Shown here: piece after piece, positions 1-13,012 of the stretch
Position numbering within the stretch: the stretch's first letter is position 1
Layout: every line of letters starts with the position of its first letter
From: Phoronis australis
Lineage: Eukaryota > Phoronida > Phoronidae
Reading direction: 5' to 3'
Length of the DNA: 64,000 nucleotides
Assembly (NCBI GenBank): GCA_002633005.1
Contig: NMRA01000021.1
Coordinates: 273,998-337,997, forward strand
Notes under the pieces: model-generated
The model's input: the letters and a program-made list of their open reading frames with translations, nothing else
Databases searched by the model: none
Told to the model about the DNA's origin: nothing
Made by a program: the position numbers and the translations under genes

Positions 1-3000
1 AAGCCTTCTGTAAATATTTGAAGGTGGGATTAAAACTACAGTTGTCTGGGCGTAGTCACACGTGAACGTATTACAGAGCAAAAAAAAAACGATTTTTTGT
101 GTGTTAACGCATATTATTCATATCAAAACGTGCTATTCCAATTATTGGAAAATATAGTTTTTAATATTTTCCTTCCTATATTAGCTCCTCGGCTAAGGTC
201 GAGTATGTTGGCTAGGCCCGTTACAAAATGACATTACCATACTAAGAATGTGTTCACATGGTTTGAGGTCCTGATGTCTTGCTGAGGCCATTTTGTCTCC
301 TTGCTGCTGTATTCACAAACAAGCTATCTGTGCATTTCTGTTACAGCTCATGGGGCATATCATAGAATTCCATTCTATTGTCTCTGCTTCTGACTGTAGG
401 GAACTGTTGACCATTAGCCATTCACTCAAGTTGGTTCCACAACATTTGTTGTTCTGGGGGTCTGTCTTATTCCAAAGGCAACTGCACCTAATCCCAGCCT
501 TTCCTTTTATAATATGTCTCAGCTGGTTTAACCCTTTTGTCCCTGGTTGTTACGCAAACAAACAAGCTCATGGAGTTATCTTGAGGTGTGGGCCGAACCC
601 ATGGGCATTCTAGCTCCGTGGTCTTTGATGTTAGGCGACTCTCCTGTTGACTAGGTATATTGACTTGATACGATAGAACAGGTCTCACAATGGGGCTATT
701 CGGAGGCGAGTTTTTCGAATCGGTCTATGTTTTTTTGTCACTCAGTCTCCAGATGATTCATGGCGACTTTCCGTTGAGTCCAACTGGTGAACCGGAATAC
801 ATTTATGTAATCATTTTTGTAGAAGCATGTCTGCGGTTATTGGCCGAGCTGAGATTATGAAGGACGTAAGACTGATTTGTATGTGAGAATGCATTTCTTT
901 TGATATGGTTAAATGAGTTTTTGAAATCTTGGTGATGACTTGCTAGTGGCCATTGTATTGGGAAACAATAAGTGTCAAGAAAGTCAAACCTTGAGAAACA
1001 AAATAAAAAAGTTGGCAAATCATATATTTACTATTTGAATTTATTGGGAGTTTTTAATGATAATATTAAAGCATTGTCAAGTGAAGTCAAGTCATTACAA
1101 ATAGTCCCTGTTATTGAAGGAGGTCCTCTTGGCTATGTTTATTTTCATCGTTTCCCAGTGGCTTTTAACTTTAACATATAGTGACGATATTCCATGCACT
1201 CAGAACCTGCAATCTTTTGTTTTGGTTCAAACTAATTATATGATATAGATACGTTCTTGTTAATTAGTAAATTGCTATCTTAATGGAATATTTTATTAAC
1301 CAGTACGACGCATCCAGATTCGAAAGGCTTTCTCATTAAATCTCCCAGTCATCGACCTGTGCGGTCTGCTTATTGCTCCAATATTACTGTTTTTTTCTTT
1401 CACTTGACAAAAATGTTCTTTAAAAGTCGATTTTCTTGTACATCCATCATCAAATGCTGTTTCTGTGCATTCTACAGTGTTGACACCATTAAGAAACCAT
1501 TGCAGTTGAGAAAAAATGTTGTTCAATTTGCCAGAGAAAAAATGCTGTTCAAATTGTTTAGCTATATCATGCAGCGTGAATAGTCTTAGTTTGTTAGCAT
1601 GGTAGTTAGCAATACTTACACATGCACAGTACAGTCAGCATGGCACCAAGAATTTATTTCCTTGGATGCTCTTGCCTTGTGCGGTGGACTGAGTGTCTCT
1701 GCTGTGTTCTTTTGTGGCTTTTATTGTGAGAACTGCAGTGTGATTGGTTTGGCAAATAACAAATATAGTAACTCTTGCCATTGTTGTTAATTTGTTTCAC
1801 CTTTCTTGCTTCACCTTAAAAACTAGAGTCCGTAATTGATCTTTATTAGTGTGCTTTTTGATTGGCTTTGTAAATTGTATAAAAACCTGCGTGAGTGAGT
1901 TTTACATGTAATTAATATTAGCATGTAAACGTCTCAAGAGGAAAATATTAAAACATAAAACAAAGATTTTTTGCACCATTTTAATTTTTGTGGGCTCTTA
2001 AATGTGGAAAACAAAGTGCGTGGTTTGGCGACTTCTGCACCGTCTAATTGGCCACCTCAAATGACTTTGTGTTGAGCCAAGTCAGTGTAACTCTACTAGA
2101 CACTTACAGTGGTCACGTTTTCATTATCTAAAATGGCTGTTCTCAAGTAGCACAGACCGCCGCTAATGGCATTCTATCTAACCGTTATAAGATCTTTTCT
2201 CAGGCTAATGTGCCCAATATCAAGGACTACTTAAAACGTGTGCAAATATTAACTATTACGTAATTTAGATTGTACACTGGTCATCGAGATCGTTTGATAC
2301 ACGCTTGTTCATTGTATCCTTTCATAATAAAAATAGATGCATCCTGCCTTATCAAATAAAAAGAAACCAGTTCAATCTACAAATATTGGCGGTAAGCCAG
2401 TAAATCATGAGAATATTTTTTAATTTTTGTTTCAAATTCAAACATGTGCCTGGAACATTTCCATGGTCAATTTATCTTCCTTTGTGTCCACTCATCTCAC
2501 TGCATTTTTCTAGATGTTAAGACTATTATAATTTTATACAGGTACACTTTATATTTGTAATTAACTGGAATGAATGCCCCCTGTTGCTCATGCTCAGCCT
2601 CTCACCCTCTCATTTTAAACACCTTGGGTCACACTAAAACTAGGTCACTTCAAGGCCTTGCATCCAGTATTTTTCTTTCTTCTAACAAATCTACTGTGCC
2701 CAGTATATTGAGTTAGTGTATTTTTAGGACTGCCTGTTTTTGTTAATGTCTTAACAAGTGGGCAAATCTGTCGTGGTCATGGTAACAGCTAATTACTGGA
2801 AGTGACAGAGTTTCCAGAGGCCAAACAATAAACTTGTTGGTTATGTTGTTGATTAGCTTCATTTTGGGCGGCAATTTTTAAAGTTACATGTTAGGTATGG
2901 TATCATTTGATATGTTCTGTTAAGGTTTCGGATAAAGTTGTGTTTGTATGATGTGCACTTTGAAGTTATCATTTCAAGTTAAATCGTTGATAGAGAAATT

Positions 3001-6000
3001 CAGTCAGTAGGTAGGTTGTCATGACTCCTAAAACTTATGCTTTTGATACCAGCATGCACACAAATCATTTCTAATTCTAAATAACCCAGATATCATTTCA
3101 GTGTGTACTTTCACATTCAGTACATTCTCTCACAGTTTCTATGCAACCAGCTGACAATATAGTTCTAGGGAGAAAATTTGTCAATGTTAAGTTTCAAAAA
3201 TGGATTCTACCTAACAGACTTACTCCCTTGTTTGATGCCTTATGGGCACAGGTGAAGGTTAATTTCAACACGCTCAGTGAAGCACAACTCTGTCATGAAA
3301 CTCGAACAATGCCAAGCTTGAAAATTAAAATTTACATCGCTTTGAACAAATTTCGAGATTTCACTGCCATGCATGCTGAAACGTTTCTGGGTCAGAGGCT
3401 GCAATGTGAAGGTATTTTGAAAATACTTAGGGGGTGTGGGTCTTTGTCTGTTGTGTTATGCTTGCTCTGAATTTAGAAATAAAGCAATTTGAATATGCTT
3501 TACTTCATTATCAGGGACATAGAACATATTTTTCACCTTCCTGTGTAAACCTCACCTTTGTTGTATTAATGGTTAGCAGTCGCAGTCAAAACAAGCTTTC
3601 CTCTAATTATTGATAGAATTTTGAAGTACCAATGTAATGGGTTTGTTACATTATGGTGCTATTTCTTTTTCAAATTTTGTGCACTTTTACACAAATTGTA
3701 ATAAGTTTGCAGAGTTACGTTAATGAAGCCTCTACTTATTAGAATATATATGTTGTCAAAAACATTTTCCTTTTCATAAACATGTTTTCAACCCTTCTAA
3801 AATCGAATAACATTAACCTCTTATTTTACCAATCATTTCTTTTAAAGGTTTTATCTCTAGTTTGAAATGCCTTTTTGTTGCTTTATCAGGTTACAGTTCC
3901 TTACTTTTTAGTATGAATGGGAGGCCATTTTGAACCAACTTGCTAAGTAGCTTACAGCCTCATGTTGGCGTGCGCGATTTGCAATCTTTTTTTCTACGTG
4001 ATGATTAAAGGAAATGAAGATAACTACTTAACGACAATATTAAAGATGTCCGCCTGAGTAGAAAATGACTACATGCACTTGTGCCATTATGAAAGGCGAT
4101 TGAAATTATAAAATAGTTCACTGAGTCTCAGCATGTAGTCTCAGTTCTTGTAAAACTAATTTCTTCCTGGATTGGTGCCCAGCGATATTGCAATTAGAAG
4201 CCAGGAGAATTGATACCAGAATGATAACGCATTTACCACGACTGTGAACAAAATTAATACAACCAATATTTAAAATCGTTATTTTGTAGTGCTTTGCTAG
4301 AATCTTGAATGAGTTTAACCAGATGTCCTTTTAGGTTGCTACCAAGGAACTTATCGCAGCTTTATCTATTTGCTAATCTATTCATAAGTTATCAGGCTCT
4401 TAGTTTGGCCAAAGTGCATCACAGAGATTTTTTAGTTATTTTGGATTGGTTCTTTCCGTCTGTGGCGACACTGAACGTGTCGCCGTTTTAAATAATCCGG
4501 TTAATAGCCAAACTGCTTTTTGCGTAATCAAATTTTTTTGTAAAAGTTGTGATTCATAATTTTTCTCTGCTGCTAAGTAACAGTAATGGTGAACAGATTT
4601 GTAATGTGAAAAAACTAAATTTTTTCCTAAATTAACCCTATTGTATGAGACCTTAAATATGGACTAGAATATGCACATTATCATTCACCCAAATGAAGGT
4701 GAATTTGGTAAGTTTTGAATCATTGATAAATCTGCGTATTCTTATTCTACCGTAAAGACGTTGGAATGACTAGTAATGCATCATATACATGATGAGTGCT
4801 TTTTTAAATATTGAATAATTGTTTTAACAAACCATGTTATGTAAAAACAACTTAGTATATTTTGGCAATTTTTTCTCTTTCGAATCGTTGATGTATGTTG
4901 CATTATGTCGCTGCTCACTGGACAGTAAAAATGTATCATCCATCTCTCTCATGCTGGTGATTTCATCTCTGTGTAATTAGTCAGCGAGGAGACTATTTCT
5001 TTCAATTTGATTTTTTGCGCTAATTGAAGTCAAGTCATCCTTAAATCCGAACACGTCGCAATGTCGTATTAGGTCTGAGTGGACTGCCAATGTTGTTAGC
5101 TGTTTTCGTCTGTCTCGTCTTTGGCAGGGTCACTGAAACATTTCTCAGGAATGGAATCTTTGGATTTTGCAGTTGAACTGGGGTGAAAACGATTACTTGA
5201 TTAAATATTTTATTGTTGTTCTTTTAAGTAGGTGTTCCACTTAGTTTGATATGTTATTAGTGTTCATCTGATTTTTATTTCTTATGCCAATTTGTATTTT
5301 TCACCGATTTTTATCTTTACTTAGGAAATTACAAATACATTTTCTTTTGATATTAAGTACTTAGTAAATCTATTTATCCCTGTGTTTCAAAAGGATTTCT
5401 CATTAGCTTGTATCCAAAATTGCTTGAAAATATAATTGGACATTCTGGTGTCTCAGATGTGGTTCTTGGGAGCACCTTCAACACACAAATCCAAACAAAG
5501 CATTCCATTCACAATGGACCACCCTAGCGATTCTTCAAGACCTCTGCCAATAGGTGTGAGAACTCTTTAAAAAAATTACCCTATAAGAAAATGTCAAAGT
5601 GTCAGGCGGCTATTTTGCTTTCCTAATTTTTGTCTCTTATCATAACTAGCCCTTGATTCTAAAGAAGCCTGCCTTGTCAGCAGTCATTGTGTCTACTTGT
5701 GATGTGTGTGCTGTGATATTGCCAGGCAGTATGGTCCAACTTTGGGCTGTGACCTGGCTTGACACCAACCCCAACAAGTTATATAATATGGTCACAGAGC
5801 AAACATGCTTGAGAGATGTGGAGATGTTAATGGCCAGGAATTGCTTTCTGAAAAACAATCACATTGTGGTTGTTGGTTGGTTGCTGAACAAGATATTTGA
5901 ACGTGTGATCCAATAAAACAACAAAATCAGTTGTTTTTTGATGTTTTTGTGCTGGCGTTTTTTTTTTTTGATGTTCTTGTGATTAAGAAAATTATTGGAG

Positions 6001-7021
6001 CTATTTTGAGCATGGAAAAATTGCATTTTAGGGTCTGTTATTAGACAAGATCTCTATAATCAGAATTGGAAGAAAAGGGAGCAATGCTACAGTGTTCGAG
6101 ACAGCCATGCATATATAAACATTTCCTGTTTTTTTCATGAAAAGGTGGTCTTATGGGTCACCGCCAACAGAAATGTTGTTTTTTGGTTCCACAAACAGGA
6201 GAGTCTGGTAGCCACGTCTGTAGTATGCAACCGAATCTGTTGGTTTTTCTGGCTAAAGTTAGATTAAATAACATTACAGTTGTGAGGGGTGTGGCATTTC
6301 GATGACTTCCCTGATTGTGTCCCCCTTCTTGCTTCTTCTGCTAAAAGTACATCTGATCTTGAAGCTGTCATTGCTCTACAGTTATTCTCCCAATCATTGT
6401 GTTGTTACGCTCTCATGCCGTGGTTTTCTTCAAAGAGGACATAAATGGAAATAACAGGAGTTTCTGTGAAAATTTTCCTTACAAATTCATGGCGGACCTT
6501 TTCTGGTCACTGTGTAAAATTGTTTATAAAAGCAGTACATTTGTTTTGTCTTGTTGCATAACCTTTAGACTGCTTGATAAATGAATTACCTGGTTTCCAT
6601 GAATTTTACCTTTATCGAGGAATCCTACTAATCAACAGTGGGGTGTGTTTCAAGAGCAGAGTGTTACAACCCAACAACAATGTGGAAGCTCTCTTGCGCT
6701 ATGCTCTTTTAAGACACTCATGAGGGACTTAATGTGGTAGGAAATCTTGGCTTATGGAATGGAAACCCATGAATATTTTTCCCACAATTCAATATTCCAG
6801 CATTGTGGTTTAGTGGGCTCCTCAGTAGTAGTCATTTCGCTTGTTTACGTTAACTAGTAAAGTTTACTAGTGTAGCACATGCCTTTCACATGATGATTTT
6901 GTGTCATCTTCCATTATCTTGCTTAGGGTCGATGGAGACTTGATGTAAGTCCTAATAACTTGAGAGTTGAGTGAGATTATGCAATATCACACAAGACAAA
7001 TGCAAGATCTTAAAAGCATTA

Positions 7022-7230
7022 TGTGAGTAAGCTGGTATTTTGTGAGTAAGCAAGTTCCTTGTGAGTAAGCTAGTTCTTTGTGAGTAAGCTAGTATTTTGT
7101 GAGTAAGCTAGTATTTTGTGAGTAAGCTAGTGTTTTGTGAGTAAGCGAGTTCTTTGTGAGTAAACTTGTTCTTTGTGAGTAAGCTGGTATTTTGTTAGTA
7201 AGCTAGTTCTTTGTGAGTAAGCTAGTATTT
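7022..7230 (+). repeat. 19-bp minisatellite, 11 tandem copies
   Basis: Eleven head-to-tail units of 19 bp with consensus TGTGAGTAAGCTAGTATTT. The variants fall mainly into two classes, ending GTATTT or GTTCTT/GTTCCT. Ten of the eleven units carry GTGAGT and one carries GTTAGT. Copies are contiguous with no unique spacers, so this is a minisatellite and not a CRISPR-like array. It lies in the sense orientation of the upstream Meis intron. Unit boundaries are arbitrary because the array is periodic. Confidence 0.93.
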
Positions 7231-7232
7231 TG

Positions 7233-7800
7233 TAACCTAGTATATCCATTACGAGTTGGCTATTGCGACCTTACTTGCACAAACTAGCAAAATGTCCTCC
7301 ACTGCAAGTGATTCAATGGCGATGCTGAAATTTTGGATAATGGGATGGTATCTACAGATATCCAGAAAACCATGCCCCCTAGGAGGCCTCAGATTTACTA
7401 AAACAACAGGTGTTGAGGCGAGATCTTGGAGACACAACACACTTCGTACTAGGAAGCTAGAGTTAATTACTAAGATTTGCACAAATACTGTTGGTAGAAA
7501 TGTAAACAATTTATCAGAAAAAAATCGCTTTGCACCTGAACTTTCAAAAGTTAGGGAAGTGGGCGACTGAGTCTGTTTGGTCCTCAAATTGGCACAGTGA
7601 TGACCTGAGATATCTCTCTGAGAGGAACAGGAGATCACCATCACAATGTACTTCCCAGGTTCACAAGTCAGGTCACGAACTGTGTGCTCCAGTGACCAAA
7701 CTGAGGGTGAAGACTACTGCTGGATATGAGTACTATAATACACATGATGTTAGATTAAGTAGTTACTGCCAGAAAACTCATCTTTGTGTTGCATAAGCCA
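7233..7800. other. Unidentified segment open in several frames, possible degraded mobile element
   Basis: Directly after the 19-bp array the base composition becomes more balanced, and overlapping open frames occur on both strands: + 7256-7570, + 7530-7796, and - 7644-7249 (131 codons). I recognise no domain in any of them. Frames open on both strands over the same bases fit non-coding sequence of balanced composition, or an old transposon fragment, better than a gene. I see no terminal repeats or target duplication. Confidence 0.25.
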
Positions 7801-10800
7801 AGATTTCTCACTGGCAAGTGTCTCACATGTGACCAGCATTACCACTGTCAGCACTGCAGGTCTGCTGGGTTCCTGCTGAGATCAGCTGTGCTGTAAGACA
7901 ACAGCCAGCAGTCTCTGAGTGAATGTATTTTATGAATACAGCCCAGTCAATCGGCAGCTATCATTTTATGAGATTTTTTTTACGAAACGGCATCAGATGT
8001 AGTGGTTAATAAGTTGGCTTTTATCACCGCGATTTTTATACTGAAGTCTGGATTTTCCGATTCTGTAGCTAATTGTGGTTTTTCTAAGTGGATATCAAGG
8101 ATAGTCTTTGTTTTGCGTGAAGCTAATGAAGATATTAAAATTCCTTGAAAGGGTAGATTTATGCTATATTTTTGAAACTTAAAAGCTAAATTAATTGTCA
8201 TATAGCATCAAATATCATAGTTAGATTTTATATTGTTTCATAAGATGTTGATCCGGGATTGGGTGAATTGAAGACAAGAAATACTATCAACACTAACAAA
8301 CAAACAAAAATTTACAACTAAAATCCCTTACGATGTCCCCTGATTATTTTCTCTTCTAATCCATAAAACATTACAACATCATGGTCACCGCATAGTCAAT
8401 AGTGATTTGAGTTGTGGCTAGAAAAACTGTTGGTCCTTATAAGGAAATTAAAGGTGCTTTGAACGAATACCTTCTTAACTTGATAGAAATCATAGAATAT
8501 GTAAGATACTGATCTGCTGTTCAAATTAAAGTGATGGTTTGATTTCATACCTGTCTTCAATTAATAATATCGTAAAACCGTTGACTTTATCTTGGGAGTG
8601 ACCGATCTTTTGTTTTCAGTTTTATCTTATAAAAAGCACAATACAAGGCAATCTCACAAGACAACTTGTCAAAGCTGCCTGGTCTCTCAAAATTTTGTGA
8701 GGTTGCAGTGTTTAATTCCATTGCTTTCATATATCAAGATGTTGAATGCAAGATTGAATATTATTAGACCAAACTGCGTTTAAGCTACTCTTTTTCACCA
8801 ATCAAAGTGTCGCAATCCATGTCTTATTGACTGTAGTACTGGGACAAAAACCTAGTAGGAACCCAGTAGGTTTCTGCGTACTCTGAGTTGGAGCCCTATG
8901 GATAGTTTGGCATTCGAGACTTGTTGTTGCCCAAAGTTTCCCTATCCTCCCTTTACTCGGCCAGCTTCATCAAAGTGAGAAAAAAGTTTGGCGTGATGTG
9001 GTTCTTAAAAAAGTGCAGGGAGGGCCTAGGTTTTGTCCTGTGTTGACTGGCAGATTAGGAGCATTGCACTAATTTTCACTCTCCTTCTAATGGATCTTAA
9101 CTTTAGTGTATGAAAGGGAGTGATTGGGGTGTGAATATGTTGAGGGACCTGGTGGAGTGAATGTGGTGTGAATGTTTTGAGAGCCCTCATGGAAGCCAGT
9201 TCACAGCAGTGAAGATGTTATCCTTGTTCAAAATAAAAGTAAGTTATCATGTTGACTAAGTAATAATTTACTCTGGTGAGGCAGTTACGTACTATAACAT
9301 TGACAGCATTATTAGCCATCACATTCTGTACAAATCACTACAGAGTTCTCAAGTTATTCTGTCAGGTATCATGACTGTGCGGTTGTTCTTAATCAAATGG
9401 TTGGCAATCAGATGTCTACTGTAAAACATATTGGCGGATCTTAAAAAGAAACAATATCTACCTAGCTTCTGAAAACATAGCGGAGCAGACCTCCCTAAAT
9501 CTGTCTACGGTGCCTATCTCATGGTCTTGTTTGAGCGGTTATTGACGATGAATGAACTGCATATTATTCGATCCCAGGAACCTTAGCACTCTTTCTTTGA
9601 ATGTTTTTAAAACAAAGATGGTACTATCCAGTGTTTATTTACAATTGAGATTTTTGTCCTTGTCAGCTCTCAGCTGTTAATCTCATTGGTATCCCCCCAA
9701 CCAGATTTACTAAGTTGTAAAATCTTTTAACTTTGAACCAGGTTCACCACAATATCAGGCAAGGATTGGTTATTGGATTGTCCGCAGTATTTGTAGAGGC
9801 TGTCACTGTGTGTTAAGAATACAGTATTTTGTGAAAAATGATTTTAAAAACACTGCAATCCAATTAATCCATTTTATGGCCATTTTGAAATTTTTGAATA
9901 TTGCTTCATAAGATTTAGTAAGAACATTTCAGTTGGATTGTCTAAAACAATTTGAAAACCTTTGCTCATCATTTTCAAGGTTTTCTTAGACTGTCTTGGC
10001 TCTGCTTATGGAAATTGGTTTTGTTTCTTTTGTCCATGTTTCCTAAATTACCGACGACACCTGTTTTGCACACCTTGTCAGAGAGGTTCCAGTGCCGATC
10101 ACGTCTGTCGATCACGTCTGCTGTACACATTTGCATCCCAACACAGGAGACAGTTTGTGGCAAACTCTGAAATCGGGTTAATGTTTTTAATAATGCAAAT
10201 GGCTCTGACATACACTCCTATAATAAAATTAAGCAAACAAAGGCCATTTTCATTCCTAACCATTTACTAATGGGTATAACTGTGCAACCTGTATTAACAT
10301 ATCGGCGTTTGTGGAACCTTGCTGAGAGATAAGCTCTTCCGTTCTAATCACTCTAAAACACTATATACTCGGGTTTCCTGGCACAGAAATTTACAGAGAG
10401 TGTCTTCCATTTGGCTGTTACCTTCTGAAGTTAGTAGGACCTCTCATATTGTCATATGGTCTGGTTTGTCTGTACTAGGGCTAGATTTACTTTTAATCAA
10501 AAAATTCCCTTTGATACATACTTATTTATTGACCCGACTGCTGGGGAAACAATTAAAAGTAACCTTAATAATTTTTTACCTGAATGAACAACCGCTGTCT
10601 GATGCTGCTGTGACTTGTAACTGTGTCAAGTTTGACACAAAATGACAACCCCTTGCTTGATTAAATTCTTGGAGTTGGCATTCTGGGATAGGTTACAGAA
10701 CAAATAAATTCTGTCTGAGTACATCAACTTTCCTTGGCAGATACCTCTCAAACTGTCTCAAACTGTGCAAAGTGTCGTTATTTTATGCCAACTGCCCTTT

Positions 10801-12870
10801 AGCTAAAATTGATGAAATGTTTTGCTTGACATTTAGCTCCCCAAAACTAACCAAAGCTGATATTATTTCATGCACAATATCACTCTTGCACTACCTGTCT
10901 CCTTAGTGTACGCAAAACCTATTTCTATCAGCCCACAGTTGCAGAGAAAATATATCCATTGGATCATTGCAAAAAGGAATTGATTCATGACCGTCATTAG
11001 AGCACTTATTAAAAACAAATTAAAACCAAGAGGGGCTGCATTGAAAATGCCAAATTAAAATTTTGATGCATTTAGCACGTTGCACAGCTGTTTAAGTGTT
11101 TGTGGCCGCTTTGAGGATGTGTAGTATAATTCGAAGTGATCAAAACAACATCTGTAACACAACACGATCCATGTTCAGCACAAGCCGCTTCGTAAGAGAG
11201 CAAATGTTCATCACTCTACTTCTGTGAGAAGGGTCTACATGTTTTTGCGGTCAAGCTAGGCTCAAAACTTTTCCGTTTGTTAGTTCATGTGCTCGATATG
11301 CCATCATTCGAAACCCTAATATAGTGCAAATTGATGTTGGGTTGGAAACTTGAAAATTTGCGCCAGTTTTGTTTAAATAGTCAAAAGATAGATTTTGAAG
11401 ACGAACTACTGTTGGCGTACCGAGATTTGCCAAAGCAGTATTCAAAACATCAAATGTAAAGCCCTTCCTCACATCATTTTAATGCATCTTTCCTTTGAGA
11501 CTACTTGAAAGTTGACCAATCACATGACACGCGTTGAGTAAACTTTCAGATTTAACCTTATGTGATTGGTCAGTTTTTGCTTCATCTCTAATAATGTTTG
11601 GTTGTCATGGGTGCAGATGCTTTTTAATAGGCAAATAGTGATAGTCACCCCTGAAATGTTCAGGTGGTAGAAATCTCAAATTTACCACACAACCCCTAAT
11701 AAAAAATACATACAAAAATTTTCCAGTCCAGTTAGAGTTTGTAAATAAACTCCATTTGGCCATTCCATCATAAAACAATTTAGAATGACAGCAGACATGA
11801 CAGGTTTGGACATTATCGTGTCCAAATCTGATTAATGAGTGAAACTCAGGCTTGTCATGTTTCAAGTCACTCAAAACCTGATGTCTTTCCTGTGTTTACA
11901 AAAAGTACACATACTCTGCTGAGCTCACTTATCCACGGAGCTGAGTCTTTAAGTTATTTGGAAGTCTGTGTGTTTGTTTCCTTGTACTTAAACCTCTGCA
12001 ATTTTAGATAAAACTAATCTTTTTATTTTCAAGGTCCTCAAACTTTTTTGTGAAATGCCCATACTTTTTAAAATACTTTCCAATAGGAGCTGTGATACCA
12101 AACTAGACATGGTAAATTATTATTTTGGTACAGTGTTTTTGTAAGTCTAAAATGGTAAGATTTCACCGTATATCTTGTAACATAGACTTGAAGTAATAGA
12201 TTTCCCCCCTTTTCCACAGTATGTCAATTGGTTTTTATGTAGTCTATGTAGTCAGATTGCCTTGGGTTGTTGTATGTGTGACTAATGAATTATTTTAAAA
12301 TAATAAGATAGCGCATAATTAATTTATTCTTTGTGTTAATCATGTTACTATTTCTTTGAAATCGAAGCTGTGGTTGACATGAAGCACTTGGTCCCCCAAG
12401 GCAACCTGTTACAAACTCATGTTTATTTACAAAAGAACTTCTTGGTTTTAATTATCAAATGGTCATCATGCGAACTTAACCAGCTGATAAAGAAAAAAAA
12501 TTTTTTTTTGCATTGAAAGCAAAAATTGGTTTTGATTCGATGCTAGTGGTGACTTCCATTAACATTGTGGTTGAATATCCTTAGGCGTCGTGTGGCCATA
12601 ACTTATTAGTAGATGAAACTTTGTTTTCTGCTATTTTCTGTTGTTGCAAAGTAGTACTTTTTGTAAATTAAAAACAAATTAAAATCCTTATAATTGAAAA
12701 GTTAAAGAAGTAAAGGGTTTGTTACTAATAAGAATGTAAAAAGTTCTTTGGCATTAGAATTACTGTGAAAGCAACCGATTTGCATGTTGCTGAGATGTGG
12801 TATTGTTGTTGGTATCCTTATGGCTGCATTCAGTTGAAAAGACTACAAGTTATGCCTCCTGTTGTTTCAG

Positions 12871-13012
12871 AGATCACCAGGGTTAAGTAGTATCCCGTTC
12901 AGTGCCCCCCAGGAGGATAGTCAGTCTACACGGTCGGGCGACACCCCCGGTCCAAACGGACCAAACAGCCAACAAACATCACAGAGTATTGGTGACAATT
13001 TGAGTGAAGCAG
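12871..13012 (+). CDS. Meis: Meis exon, pre-homeodomain Ser/Thr/Pro-rich linker
   Basis: The acceptor is TTTCAG at 12865-12870 and the donor is GTAAGC at 13013. The exon reads 47 codons (RSPGLSS... to ...GDNLSEA) plus one base of a split Gly codon. The motifs RSGDTPGPNG and SQSIGDNLSEAG correspond to the vertebrate MEIS linker (RSGGTPGPSSGG and SQSGDNSSEQG), just before the acidic segment and homeodomain. The linker is low-complexity and probably unstructured. The frame stays open past the donor to 13179, but the strong GTAAGC donor and exact phase match to the exon at 33229 make read-through unlikely. In vertebrate genes the corresponding region can be alternatively spliced; nothing here shows whether that applies. 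Confidence 0.93.

Larger units (their letters stand above)
1..12870 (+). other. Meis intron (3' part of the intron before the first visible exon)
   Basis: No coding exon that I can support lies here. I looked for the expected upstream Meis exon encoding the end of the Meis domain and saw none. The intron ends in a pyrimidine-containing tract and GTTGTTTCAG at 12861-12870. The sequence is AT-rich and largely unique by eye. Exceptions are the 19-bp tandem array at 7022-7230 and the somewhat GC-richer stretch after it, which is open in several frames. The short open frames in this interval (for example at 3141-3470 and 10319-10645) have no recognisable domain and look like chance frames. Confidence 0.7.

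Noticed and set aside
3141-3470. 109-codon + strand open frame
   Set aside because: No recognisable domain, no splice or start context that I could support, and AT-rich intron composition.
7022-7230. Regular repeats that might be read as a CRISPR-like array
   Set aside because: The 19-bp units are contiguous with no unique spacers, and the context is a eukaryotic intron. It is a minisatellite.
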